DNA of 64,000 nt from an uncultured Collinsella sp. Its GTDB lineage: Bacteria > Actinomycetota > Coriobacteriia > Coriobacteriales > Coriobacteriaceae. The notes beneath the pieces are model-generated. The model worked only from the letters and a program-made list of their open reading frames with translations, ran no database searches and was not told the origin of the DNA. Position numbers and translations under genes: made by a program. Positions 27,606-36,627 of the stretch are shown piece by piece. The stretch lies in the NCBI GenBank assembly GCA_900546775.1, contig UREM01000005.1:5528-69527 (forward strand), read 5' to 3'. Within the stretch, counting starts at the first letter, position 1. Each line of letters begins with the position of its first letter.

Positions 27606-29006
27606 CTACTCTCCTCGCAGGTAAGCTTTGACGTCTTCTTCGATGGGGTCGTACAGGTCGGGGACAATGCCGATGTACTTGCACGCCTCGTAGAGCACCG
27701 GCACCACGTTGGCGTGAATGGCGACGCAGTGGTGGATGTAGGGACCCTCGACGATCTTGGCCTCGAGGCGCTTGAGGTTGTCGACCTCGACCCACAGGTA
27801 GGTGCCCATGCCGGCCGGGCCGTCGATGCCGCGGGCGTTGCCCAGCAGCAGCGAGTACTCGCCGTTGTCGCCGTCAAAGCGGGCAAGGGTGAGGTCGCCG
27901 TGCTTGGCCTCGGCCGTCAGCGCGCCGGGGTGATCGAAGGCCAGCGGGTAGGTGAGCTTGGGCTTGACGGCCGCGCAGCTGCAGGGCCAGGGGCCGCAGT
28001 GCTGCAGCAGCTCGCCGTTCTCGTTATCGGGATGACGCACGGTCCAGTCGGCGAACATGCCGCGGTGACGGCCCAGGTCGGCGGCCTCGACCATCAGCGC
28101 GGTGATAGCGCCATGGATGTCGGTCTCGCAGACGATGGGGATGCCCATCTCGTTGAGGATTGCGTTGGCGGCGCAGGGCATAATGCCCAACTCGTCCTGC
28201 AGGGCGTTCCAGCACTGGATGGCGCCGGCGTTGCAGCCGTACTTCTCGACCAGGCGCTTCATGGCAATGGCGAGTCCTGCGACCGCAGGAACCTTGTCCT
28301 CGGGGATGCAGATCTCAAAGCTGTCACCAATGTGGGCGAGCATGGCTGCCATGGCCTGCTCGTCAGCCTGGGCGTCGCGCACGGCCTGGACAAGCTCGGT
28401 CATGGGGATGGGCGAAAGCTGGATGTTGAACTTCTCAAGCAGCTCGCCCTCGTTGCACATGGTCGACCAGAAATCGAACGGACGGGTGGCCATCTGCAGG
28501 ATGCGGGTGTGCTTGAAAGTCTTGACCACGTTGCACACGGCCAAAAAGTCCCAGACACCGCGCTCGAACTCGGGATCGGTCAGACGGCAGTTGGTCATGT
28601 AGGTGAAGGGAACCTGGAAGCGGCGCAGGACCTTGCCGGTGGCGAACAGACCGCACTGGCTATCACGCAGACGGGTGCCGTCGGGCTCGGGGCGCTCGTC
28701 GCGCGGCCCCCACAGCAGCACGGGCAAGCCGAGCTCGCGGGCAAGGCGGGCGCAGACATACTCGGTACCAAAGTTGGCGTGGCAGAGCATGATGCCGTCG
28801 ACGCCCTCGGCGCGGAACTTCTCGACGATAGGCGCGATATGGCTGTCGTCGAACAGCAGGCCCTCGTCGTTGATGTCGTCGATATCCACAATCTCGACGC
28901 CGATCTCGCGCAGGCGATCAGCCGTCAGACCGCGATACTTGATCGCGTCCGGCGCGCTAAAGATACTGCGGCGCGTGGGCACAAAGCCGAGCTTGATCTT
29001 GTCCAT
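27606..29006 (-). CDS. L-fucose/L-arabinose isomerase-fold protein
   Basis: A 466-residue cytoplasmic protein of the fucose/arabinose isomerase superfamily, predicted to interconvert an aldose and a ketose with a divalent metal. The superfamily pattern shows in MLCHANFGTEYVCARLA (N-terminal domain), the acidic residues of IPEDKVPAVAGLAIAMKRL, and MPCAANAILNEMGIPIVCETD, followed by DIHGAITALMV and a late HHCVAIHANVV stretch. It opens the operon, with GGGGAGG before its ATG and GTTTAC half-sites just upstream. Transketolase halves and a kinase follow, giving an isomerise-phosphorylate-split scheme. The true substrate is unknown: apiose, fucose or arabinose analogues are candidates. Confidence 0.8.
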   Translation of the reverse strand: MDKIKLGFVPTRRSIFSAPDAIKYRGLTADRLREIGVEIVDIDDINDEGLLFDDSHIAPIVEKFRAEGVDGIMLCHANFGTEYVCARLARELGLPVLLWGPRDERPEPDGTRLRDSQCGLFATGKVLRRFQVPFTYMTNCRLTDPEFERGVWDFLAVCNVVKTFKHTRILQMATRPFDFWSTMCNEGELLEKFNIQLSPIPMTELVQAVRDAQADEQAMAAMLAHIGDSFEICIPEDKVPAVAGLAIAMKRLVEKYGCNAGAIQCWNALQDELGIMPCAANAILNEMGIPIVCETDIHGAITALMVEAADLGRHRGMFADWTVRHPDNENGELLQHCGPWPCSCAAVKPKLTYPLAFDHPGALTAEAKHGDLTLARFDGDNGEYSLLLGNARGIDGPAGMGTYLWVEVDNLKRLEAKIVEGPYIHHCVAIHANVVPVLYEACKYIGIVPDLYDPIEEDVKAYLRGE

Positions 29007-29030
29007 GTACGTCCTCCCCTAGTCACATGT

Positions 29031-29160
29031 TCAGTAAACAGACGCATGTTTCGTTTTGTTCTGTTTACTAAATGTTTTACTCTTTTGTTTAAAAGTTTAG
29101 CGCGAAAGTCTCGTAAACGGTAGAGAAATCAGCCTAAACGGTATGTAAACAATCTGAACA
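29031..29160. promoter_or_regulatory. Operator-like TAAAC/GTTTAC cluster before the isomerase operon
   Basis: AGTAAACAGA (29033-29042) is inverted as TCTGTTTACT (29070-29079), and GTAAAC or CTAAAC half-sites recur near 29113, 29134 and 29145. The region lies between the LacI gene and the operon. The half-sites match those at 4865-5199 and others in front of the LacI gene (30340-30385). Confidence 0.55.
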
Positions 29161-29173
29161 TACAAGGGCAACA

Positions 29174-29201
29174 AAAAGAGGGCCCCGAAGGACCCTCTTT
29201 T
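29174..29201 (-). terminator. Terminator after the LacI-family gene
   Basis: AAAAGAGGG and CCCTCTTTTT arms around TCCTTCGGGG on the reverse strand, with a T run. It separates the regulator from the isomerase operon, which must then have its own promoter. Confidence 0.85.
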
Positions 29202-29263
29202 GAATAGCGCTATGTTTACTGCCCTAGCGAGCTTTGGCACGCTGCAGGCGATGCCGTCTCTGC

Positions 29264-30274
29264 CTAGATTTCGCGCACGCTCTGGCGCTCGACAAAATAG
29301 GTCGACACGGCCGTTTTGCAGGTGTAGCTCTTGGGATTGCGGATGTTGCCCACCAGGCGGCGCACCGCGATCTCGCCCACCTCGTGCTTGGGAACGTGAA
29401 CCGTGGTGAGCGGCGGGTTGGAGAAAGCGCCCAACGATAGGTCGTCAAAGCCGATGATCGAGACATCCTCGGGCACGCGAATGCCGTGCTCGTTGAGCGC
29501 GCGCATGGCACCCACGGCGAGCACGTCGTTCTCGGCAAAGAAAGCCGTCGGCAGGTCGTCGCGTGAGACGCTGTCGAGCCATGCACCCATATCGCGATAG
29601 GCACCTTCGAGCGTGGTGCCCAGCGTGACGCGCCATGCCGGGTTTGCCTCGAGGCCCGCATCCTCAAGTGCTTGGCGATAGCCGCGCTCGCGATCCTTAA
29701 AGTTGCGGATACGAAGATCGCCTGCCAGATAGCCGATTTGCCTGTGACCCTTCTCGATAAGGTAGTCCACGGCGCGCAGCACCGAATCGGTATTGGCAAT
29801 GACTACGGCATCGAAGTACTGGCGGTCGCTCCAGCCATCGAGCACGATCAGGTGGGCAGCGGCGTTAGCGAACAGGGCGTAGTCTTCTTCGCCCAGCTCG
29901 GTGCCCATCAGCACGATGGCGGCGGACGGATCGGCGATCAGGCCCTCGACCTGCGGACGCACGGCGTCCAGGTCGCTAAAGTCGAGCGAGACAAAGCTCG
30001 TGCTCATGCCGTGGCGACGCGCCTGGCGCTCCACGCCCTCAATAACCGCGGGATGGAAGGTGCTCTCGTCCAGGATGGCGCCCGTCTTGCGCGCGAGCAC
30101 AAACTGGATGCTCTCAAGTTGCGTCGACTGCTGATAGCCGAGCGACTGCGCGCACTCCAGGATGACCTTGGCGGTCTCCTCGCTCACGCTGCGCTTGCGG
30201 TTGAGCGCGTTGGACACGGTCGCAGGCGAAAAACCGGTAATGCGGCTGATCTCGCGAACACTTGCTTTAGCCAT
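29264..30274 (-). CDS. LacI-family transcriptional regulator
   Basis: A 336-residue repressor. The helix-turn-helix is at residues 1-50 (VREISRITGFSPATVSNALNRKRSVS) with the hinge helix near 55, then a periplasmic-binding-protein-like effector domain (LIADPSAAIVLMGTELG; VVIANTDSVLRAVDYLIEKG; AFFAENDVLAVGAMRAL). ATG at 30274 has GGGGGAA upstream. It is encoded before the isomerase-transketolase-kinase operon on the same strand and is the only LacI protein in the window, so it probably controls that operon. TAAAC-type inverted repeats near both this gene and the distant PTS/esterase promoter suggest that it may control those too. Confidence 0.92.
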   Translation of the reverse strand: MAKASVREISRITGFSPATVSNALNRKRSVSEETAKVILECAQSLGYQQSTQLESIQFVLARKTGAILDESTFHPAVIEGVERQARRHGMSTSFVSLDFSDLDAVRPQVEGLIADPSAAIVLMGTELGEEDYALFANAAAHLIVLDGWSDRQYFDAVVIANTDSVLRAVDYLIEKGHRQIGYLAGDLRIRNFKDRERGYRQALEDAGLEANPAWRVTLGTTLEGAYRDMGAWLDSVSRDDLPTAFFAENDVLAVGAMRALNEHGIRVPEDVSIIGFDDLSLGAFSNPPLTTVHVPKHEVGEIAVRRLVGNIRNPKSYTCKTAVSTYFVERQSVREI

Positions 30275-30477
30275 TGTTCCCCCTAGCAACGGCCGCTGTC
30301 GAGCATCGTGGCCTGACCGCCCCGTGACTCGACAACTAAACGACCGCAAATTCAATCTAAACAGAATAGTAATTGTTTAATAGCTAGTTTAGCCTGTTGT
30401 CAAGCGAAGCGACGCGACTATTCCCCCAACGGGCGTATTTACTCGGTAGCTAATCTGGAACGGGGCACAGAAACCGT

Positions 30478-31452
30478 TTAGCCAAGGATGCGAGCCATGC
30501 GTGCCTTAAACTCCGCGAGGAAACGTGGGGCGTCCACGGTGAGCGCCACGAGCGCGCTCTTATCCGGATCGGACAGGCGGTGCTCGTCGCAGATGGTGCG
30601 GCCTCGGTACTCGCCCAGCAGGTCGACGCGCAGATTGCAGCCGAGCGCGCCCACGAGCGTGGGATCGATCGCCACGGCAACGGCCAGAGGATCGTGCAGC
30701 GCACAGCCGCCCAGGTAGGGCGCGTTCATCTCGTACGAGCCAATGTAGTGCTCGACCATGCTCGCAAATGCGCAGCCAGCCATAGTGCCCGAGCCTGTCC
30801 AGCCGGCAACGTCGCGGCGCGTGAGCACCACGCGATGCGTCACGTCCAGTCCCACCATGGTGAGCTTGCGGCCCGAGCGCAACACGGCGTCGGCAGCCTC
30901 GGGGTCGCCCGCCATGTTGGCCTCGGCGCCCGCGCTCACGTTGCCGGGCACGGTAAGCGCACCGCCCATCACGACCACGCGACCGATAGACATCATCGCC
31001 GCCGCATCACGCTCCAGGGCGAGCGACAGATTGGAGAGCGGGCCGGTCGCCACGTAGATCAAATCGGGGCCATAGGTACGCGCGGCATCAATCAGGTAAT
31101 CGACCGCCGCATTGCCATCGGCCGACGTCGCGCCCACCGGCTCGTACGGCGAAGCGGGCACGCTTGCGCCGCCAATACCGTTCTTGCCGTGGATAAGCGT
31201 GGTGGACGCCGGCGGCGTGTAGGGTTCGGTCGCCTTCATGGGACGATCGGCGCCCAGGTACACCGGCACCTCGGGACGACCCAACAGGTCGAGCACCGCC
31301 AAGCAGTTGTGCGCCGACTGCTCGACGCGCACGTTGCCAAAGCACGTGGTGATGCCGACGAGCTCCACCTCGGGGCTTGCGATGGCATAGGCGAGCGCCA
31401 TCGCATCGTCCACACCCATATCCAGATCAAGGATCAGCTTCTTGGTTGCCAT
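30478..31452 (-). CDS. Inosine-uridine-type nucleoside hydrolase
   Basis: A 324-residue enzyme that hydrolyses ribonucleosides to free base and ribose. The calcium-binding cluster LDLDMGVDDAMALAYAI opens the protein, and YVATGPLSNLSLAL, VMGGALTVPGNVSAGAEAN and CALHDPLAVAVAIDP are family blocks. It is cytoplasmic, about 324 residues as usual. It lies four bases after the ribokinase gene, so released ribose would be phosphorylated at once: a nucleoside salvage pair. Base preference cannot be told from sequence. Confidence 0.93.
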   Translation of the reverse strand: MATKKLILDLDMGVDDAMALAYAIASPEVELVGITTCFGNVRVEQSAHNCLAVLDLLGRPEVPVYLGADRPMKATEPYTPPASTTLIHGKNGIGGASVPASPYEPVGATSADGNAAVDYLIDAARTYGPDLIYVATGPLSNLSLALERDAAAMMSIGRVVVMGGALTVPGNVSAGAEANMAGDPEAADAVLRSGRKLTMVGLDVTHRVVLTRRDVAGWTGSGTMAGCAFASMVEHYIGSYEMNAPYLGGCALHDPLAVAVAIDPTLVGALGCNLRVDLLGEYRGRTICDEHRLSDPDKSALVALTVDAPRFLAEFKARMARILG

Positions 31453-31456
31453 TGTT

Positions 31457-32452
31457 CTACTCCGCTTCTCCGCCTTGTACTAAATCGTCCGACCCAAACT
31501 TGTGCTCGACTTCCGTACGCGTGGGAATTGATTGCTGAGCGCCCAGGCGCGATACCGTCACCGCCGAGGCGCGAGCACCCGCGGCCATGCACTCAAAGAG
31601 CGGCAGACCCTCCAGACGAGCTGCAGCAAGCGCACCAATAAACGTATCGCCCGCGGCCGTCGTATCGACCACCGCGCTCGAAAGCGCCGGCATGCGCAGC
31701 GGCTCACCGCCATCGCCGAGCGTAACCGAGCCGGCGCCGCCCAGCGTGATGACCACGGCGCCGGCGCCCTTGTCGAGCAGCGCATTGAGCGCGGCGACGC
31801 AACTCGCATCATCTGTGGGCAGAATGCCCGTCAGCATCTGGCACTCGGTCTCGTTGGGGCAGACCAGGTCGACCGCAGGCCACGCTCCTGCCGGCAGGTC
31901 GCAGGCGGGCGCCGGGTTAAAGATCGTATAGAACCCCAGCTCGTGAGCACAAGCAAGCGCCTCGGCCGTCGCCGCAAGGTCACATTCGCCCTGGGCAATA
32001 AAGACGCTTCCGACAGCCGGGGCAATCTCGCTGGCATCGCCGTCGAGCTCGTCGGCCACCAAGCGCCTCAGTGCGCGGGCAACGTCCTCGCCCGCAAGCG
32101 CATGGTTGGCGCCCGGCGACAGCACGATGCGGTTGTCGCTCTCACAGCGAATGATAGTCGCGGTACCGGTCTCCACGTCATCGCGACGCGCCACAAACTC
32201 AACGCCCACGCCGGCATCCTGGAGCCCTGCCACAAGCGCATCGCCAAAGGTATCGCGCCCAACAGCGCCGATCATGCACGTGCGCGCACCCATGCGCGCA
32301 GCGGCAACGGCCTGATTGGCTCCCTTACCGCCGGCGTTGGTGATAAAACCGCTGCCACCGACGGTCTCGCCCGCGCGCGGCATGCGCTCGCACGCCACCG
32401 AAAGGTCCATGTTCATGCTGCCGAACACCGCAACGATGCTGTGATCCGCCAT
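31457..32452 (-). CDS. rbsK: Ribokinase
   Basis: A 331-residue PfkB-family kinase that makes ribose 5-phosphate. Family blocks are AVFGSMNMDLSVACERMP, FITNAGGKGANQAVAAARMG and the catalytic loop VVDTTAAGDTFIGALAAA, in which the usual Gly of TGAGD is Ala. ATG at 32452 has AGGAGG five bases upstream; the longer frame upstream has no ribosome site. It is followed by nucleoside hydrolase. The acyltransferase gene diverges from it across about 190 bases. Confidence 0.9.
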   Translation of the reverse strand: MADHSIVAVFGSMNMDLSVACERMPRAGETVGGSGFITNAGGKGANQAVAAARMGARTCMIGAVGRDTFGDALVAGLQDAGVGVEFVARRDDVETGTATIIRCESDNRIVLSPGANHALAGEDVARALRRLVADELDGDASEIAPAVGSVFIAQGECDLAATAEALACAHELGFYTIFNPAPACDLPAGAWPAVDLVCPNETECQMLTGILPTDDASCVAALNALLDKGAGAVVITLGGAGSVTLGDGGEPLRMPALSSAVVDTTAAGDTFIGALAAARLEGLPLFECMAAGARASAVTVSRLGAQQSIPTRTEVEHKFGSDDLVQGGEAE

Positions 32453-32639
32453 GGAAACCTCCTCGTCTTTAGGCTTTGTGCCCACCGCCGGCCGTCGATC
32501 GTGCACTCTCGCACCCCCTATAACTTTAGTCCACTTTGATATGGACGCGCGCTTGAGCTTGCGCCAGCAGCAAGCATTCACAGGAGCAGGCAGCTACAAT
32601 GAATACATGCTGATTATTCTCGTCATTGGATGATGTTTT

Positions 32640-34811
32640 ATGGACCAATTCTCGCAATCGGGCTCGCGCGGTCGACGCCGCACGGGCAACGAGCCGCGAC
32701 GCACCGCGAGCCCCCATCGCGCTTCTGCCAACAACGCGGGCCGCGCCAACACTCCCGCCGCGGAGCAGACGCCTGCTCGTCCCAAGTCCCGCTACATCCC
32801 TGCGCTCGACGGCCTGCGCACGCTTGCCGTCGTCGCGGTGGTGCTCTATCACCTCAACCTCACGTGGGCTCAGGGCGGCCTGCTTGGCGTCACGATCTTC
32901 TTTGTGCTTTCGGGCTATCTGATCACGCGCTTGCTGCTCAACGAAGTCGCTAAGACCGGCCGCATCGACCTTAAGAGCTTCTGGATTCGCCGCATCCGTC
33001 GCCTAGTCCCCGCCGTGGTAACGGTAGTGTTCGTGACCTGCGCGCTGTGCACCATCTTTAACCACGTGATGCTCACCAAGATGCGCCCCGACATCCTGCC
33101 GTCGCTGCTGTTCTTCAACAACTGGTGGCAGATTGCCCAAAACGTCTCGTACTTCAACGCCCTGGGCGACCCCTCGCCGCTTACGCACTTTTGGTCGCTC
33201 GCCATCGAGGAACAGTTCTACCTGGTTTGGCCCCCGCTGCTGCTCGCTATGGTATCCATGCACATGAGCAAGCCCAACACGCGCCGCATGGTTCTGGGAC
33301 TGGCTGCTGTCTCCGCCATCGCCATGATGGTGCTCTATAACCCCGCCGCCGACCCCAGCCGCGTGTACTACGGCACCGACACCCGTGTGTTCTCGCTGCT
33401 GCTGGGCGCCTGGATGGCCTTTATCCCCGATTGCGACCTGGCACCGGTGCGTCTCGCTCATCGTTTGGGGCTCAATCGCCTGGCTGGCGCCGCCAAGCAC
33501 GGCAAGAACGCCGAGGGCAAGCCTGGCGAGAAGGCCGACGAATCAGCCGAGACCGCCCCGGCACAGCCGAGCGCCCTCGTGCGTTTTTGGTCCTCGCCCG
33601 CATCCATCGATGTGCTGGGCGTCGTGGGTCTGGTTGGCCTTGCCGCCATGGTCGCGCTCACCAACGGCTACACCGCCTTCCAGTATCGCGGAGGCACACT
33701 GCTGTGCTCCATCCTCACGCTCATGGTCATCGCGGCCTGCGTGCAGCCCCAGGGAATGGTTGCCCGCGCGCTGTCCGCCGAGCCGCTCGTGTGGGTTGGC
33801 AAGCGCTCGTACAGCATCTACCTGTGGCACTATCCGCTGCTGTTGCTCATGAACCCGGTCGCCAACATCAACGATACACCGTGGTGGCAGTACATTTTGC
33901 AGGTGCTGTTGGTGGTCACCGTGGCCGAATGCTCATATCGCTTTATCGAGACGCCGTTTAGGAAGGGCGCCTTCGGCCGCACCGTCGCCGAATTCCGCGA
34001 TGGCACCACCACGCCCGCCAACTGGGCACGCGCGCATGTCCCTGTCTGCGCAGCCTGCGCTGTCGTGTTGGTCGTTGCACTGGGCGGCCTGATCTTTGTG
34101 CCCGAGACGTCTGCGCTGAGCGGCGAGGGCGCAGAAGTTCTGAACAAGGAAGCCAAAAACACCGCGCCCACCGACCAGCAGGCGGCCGACGACACCGACA
34201 AAGACAACGACGGCTTCCCCGATGGCTCCTACGACCTGTTGATGATCGGTGACTCCGTGTCGCTGCGCGCCGTCGATTCCTTTGACGGCGTGTTCCCGCA
34301 CAGCCATATCGATGCCGAAAAGGGCCGCCAGTTTGATGCGGGCCGCGCGACATTTGAGGGCTATATCCAGCAGAACCTTGCCGGCAAGATCGTGGTCTTT
34401 GCGCTGGGCACCAACGGCTTGGTAACCGACGACCAGATCGACGCCATCATGGCCGATGCAGGAGATAAGCGTATTGTGGTGTTTGTGAACACGCGCAGCC
34501 CGCAGCCGTGGGTTGGCTCTACCAACCAGGCCATCGCCAACGCCGCCACGCGCTACAAGAATGTACGCGTTATCGACTGGTACGGGTACAGTGCCAACCG
34601 CAACGACCTGTTCGACGGCGACGGCACGCACCTGTCGACTGCCGGCGTGACCGAATACCTCAATCTCATCCACGATGCAGTCAAGAAGGACCTGCCCGTG
34701 CATCCCGAGGATCACGTCAACGATCCGCAGCCGGCGGCCGTCAAGTCTGCCACCGACGCGCTCGTCAATGCGCTCGCTCTCAAGCCGCACAAGCTGGGCA
34801 CCGACAAGTAA
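32640..34811 (+). CDS. OafA/YrhL-type acyltransferase with SGNH domain
   Basis: A 723-residue membrane enzyme that transfers acyl, usually acetyl, groups to cell-wall or surface glycans. After a basic, Pro/Ala-rich cytoplasmic tail of 50 residues, an acyltransferase-3 domain with about ten membrane segments follows (YIPALDGLRTLAVVAVVLYH with the catalytic His; FFVLSGYLITRLLL; LTHFWSLAIEEQFYLVWP). An acidic Ala/Glu-rich loop lies near residue 290. Another membrane segment near 465-480 leads to an external SGNH domain (LLMIGDSVSLRAV; DGDGTHLSTAG). All catalytic residues are present, as in OatA-like peptidoglycan O-acetyltransferases. The ribosome site is weak. Confidence 0.9.
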   Translation: MDQFSQSGSRGRRRTGNEPRRTASPHRASANNAGRANTPAAEQTPARPKSRYIPALDGLRTLAVVAVVLYHLNLTWAQGGLLGVTIFFVLSGYLITRLLLNEVAKTGRIDLKSFWIRRIRRLVPAVVTVVFVTCALCTIFNHVMLTKMRPDILPSLLFFNNWWQIAQNVSYFNALGDPSPLTHFWSLAIEEQFYLVWPPLLLAMVSMHMSKPNTRRMVLGLAAVSAIAMMVLYNPAADPSRVYYGTDTRVFSLLLGAWMAFIPDCDLAPVRLAHRLGLNRLAGAAKHGKNAEGKPGEKADESAETAPAQPSALVRFWSSPASIDVLGVVGLVGLAAMVALTNGYTAFQYRGGTLLCSILTLMVIAACVQPQGMVARALSAEPLVWVGKRSYSIYLWHYPLLLLMNPVANINDTPWWQYILQVLLVVTVAECSYRFIETPFRKGAFGRTVAEFRDGTTTPANWARAHVPVCAACAVVLVVALGGLIFVPETSALSGEGAEVLNKEAKNTAPTDQQAADDTDKDNDGFPDGSYDLLMIGDSVSLRAVDSFDGVFPHSHIDAEKGRQFDAGRATFEGYIQQNLAGKIVVFALGTNGLVTDDQIDAIMADAGDKRIVVFVNTRSPQPWVGSTNQAIANAATRYKNVRVIDWYGYSANRNDLFDGDGTHLSTAGVTEYLNLIHDAVKKDLPVHPEDHVNDPQPAAVKSATDALVNALALKPHKLGTDK

Positions 34812-34836
34812 CCTGCAGCGCAAACTTCCCACATCC

Positions 34837-34870
34837 GGAGGGGGTGCCCGCCACGGCAGGCACCCCCTCC
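34837..34870 (+). terminator. Hairpin after the acyltransferase gene
   Basis: GGAGGGGGTGCC and GGCACCCCCTCC arms with a small inner GCC/GGC pair, 26 bases after the stop. No T tract follows. A GGGAC-type element (GGGACGTTCCTTATGTGCCG) begins about ten bases later. Confidence 0.7.
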
Positions 34871-35044
34871 GACAGTTAGGGACGTTCCTTATGTGCCGGC
34901 ACCCAGGGACACTCCTGACACAGCCGAGGAACGCCCTCCTTGCGACCAAATTCTGGGCGCCTCGCCACCCCGAACGTTGTTTCCAAGCCCACACCCGCAG
35001 CAAACAACCCAAAATCACTCTTTTCGAGCCGGCTCCAAGGGGTC

Positions 35045-35274
35045 GTGGACAAAAAGGGGCAAATATGAGTACTGTTACCATTTTAGTAGCAGGCAAAACC
35101 ACCCAAAATGACGTCCGAGCGACCCCTACAACCCCCTAAAGCAGCCAACCTGACTGGTTTAAGACATATTGGAGCCAATTTTAATGAACATACTATCGGC
35201 TATGTCCATTATCTTCTTGGATGTAAATGCTATTCACTTAGCAACAGTACTCATATTTGGCATTTTTTGTCCAC
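35045..35274. repeat. Inverted-repeat element of about 230 bases
   Basis: Terminal arms at 35045-35078 and 35241-35274 (34 bases, five mismatches; CAAATATGAGTACTGTT inside the left arm) enclose an AT-rich stretch with no open frame of note. It occupies most of the 545-base gap between the acyltransferase and the NRAMP-related gene. The form suggests a non-autonomous mobile element. Confidence 0.75.
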
Positions 35275-35307
35275 TGCCATATAACTAATGCCCTATAGCG
35301 GGCAAAA

Positions 35308-35338
35308 AACAGGCCGCAGTCCATCGCTGCGGCCTGTT
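35308..35338 (-). terminator. Terminator of the NRAMP-related transporter gene
   Basis: AACAGGCCGCAG and CTGCGGCCTGTT arms, seven-base loop, and TTTTTT on the reverse strand after the stem. Confidence 0.9.
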
Positions 35339-35356
35339 CGGAAGCAAAAGTGGGCG

Positions 35357-36619
35357 CTAAGCGCTGTAACCCATCGCCTGCAGGACAAACATGACGACCG
35401 TGAGCACCGTAATCACACCGATAGTCGCCCAAGTGAGCACGTTCCACACGCGACCGTTGCGGTTAGTGCCCATAATGTGACGGTCGGCGGCGATAACCAC
35501 CTGGAACACCAGAACCACGGGCAGTAGCACGCCATTGATGACCTGCGAGGTCATCATAATCTGGAACAGATCGACACCGGGCATGAGCACCAACACGGCA
35601 GAAATACCGATGATGGCCGTAATGATGCCGCGGTAAACCGGGGCCTCATCCCAGCTGCGATCGGCGCCGCGCTCCCAACCAAATGCCTCGCAGATGGCAC
35701 TCGACGTAACGCCCGGCAGCACGCAGGCAGCCAAAAAGCTCGCTGCAACCAGGCCCGAGGCAAACAGCACCGTGGACCACTGACCCGCGATGGGCTCCAG
35801 CGCGCGGGCGGCATCGGCAGCATCGCTAATCTGAATACCCGCCGGGAACAGCACCGTACCGGTCGTGATGATAATAAAGCCCGCAATGATATCAGCAGCG
35901 ATCGAGCCGCTCACGGTATCAATGCGCTGCAGCACGATGTCGTCCTCGCCCGCGTTCTTATCGACCACGTTGTTCTGCGCCAAGAAAATCATCCACGGCG
36001 CGATGGTGGTACCGATCGTTGCGACCACGAGCGACACGTAGCTGGGGTCATTTTGAATGTTAGGCACGACCAGGTCGACCGCGACCTCACCCCAGTTGGG
36101 GCCAGCCATAAACGCGGCGACAATATAGGTCACGAAGACGCAGCTTACCAACAGCAGAATCTTCTCGATGCGCTGGAAACTACCCGACATGGTAAGCATC
36201 CACACCAGCAGCGCCACCAACGGCACCGAGATGCTCGCCGGCACGCCAAAGAGAGCAAGGCCGCTGGCGATACCCGCAAACTCCGAAATGGTCACAGCCG
36301 TGTTGGCGATCAACAGCGCCGCCATAGCAAGTACACTCTTGCGCACGCCAAAGCGCTCGCGAATGAGCGATGCCAGGCCCTTGCCCGTGACGCAGCCGCA
36401 GCGCGCCGCGGTCTCCTGCGTCACGATAAGCAGCACGGTCATAACGGGAAGCATCCACAGCATCTTGTAGCCATAGCTGGCACCGGCGCTGGAATACGTG
36501 GCGATGCCGCCGGCGTCATTTCCCGAAAGCGCTGCCAGAAGGCCAGGGCCCATGGCGCCAAAGATGGCCGCGATGGTCAGCTTTTGCTTGGTGCTCGCCT
36601 TTTGCTTCGTGTTTTGCAC
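35357..36619 (-). CDS. NRAMP-related magnesium transporter (NRMT type)
   Basis: A 420-residue transporter with eleven or so membrane segments and the SLC11/NRAMP plan. The metal-site motifs differ from canonical NRAMP: helix 1 reads SGNDAGG (residues 32-38) instead of DPGN, and helix 6 reads IAPWMIF (206-212) instead of the MPH motif with its metal-binding Met. This is the pattern of NRMT proteins, described for an Eggerthella lenta homologue as magnesium transporters without selectivity for transition metals. GTG at 36619 is the likely start, preceded by AGGTGG; it lies eight bases after the stop of the MgtE-like gene, so the two are co-transcribed. Manganese transport is the less likely alternative. 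Confidence 0.82.
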   Translation of the reverse strand: MQNTKQKASTKQKLTIAAIFGAMGPGLLAALSGNDAGGIATYSSAGASYGYKMLWMLPVMTVLLIVTQETAARCGCVTGKGLASLIRERFGVRKSVLAMAALLIANTAVTISEFAGIASGLALFGVPASISVPLVALLVWMLTMSGSFQRIEKILLLVSCVFVTYIVAAFMAGPNWGEVAVDLVVPNIQNDPSYVSLVVATIGTTIAPWMIFLAQNNVVDKNAGEDDIVLQRIDTVSGSIAADIIAGFIIITTGTVLFPAGIQISDAADAARALEPIAGQWSTVLFASGLVAASFLAACVLPGVTSSAICEAFGWERGADRSWDEAPVYRGIITAIIGISAVLVLMPGVDLFQIMMTSQVINGVLLPVVLVFQVVIAADRHIMGTNRNGRVWNVLTWATIGVITVLTVVMFVLQAMGYSA

Positions 36620-36627
36620 GCGACCAC

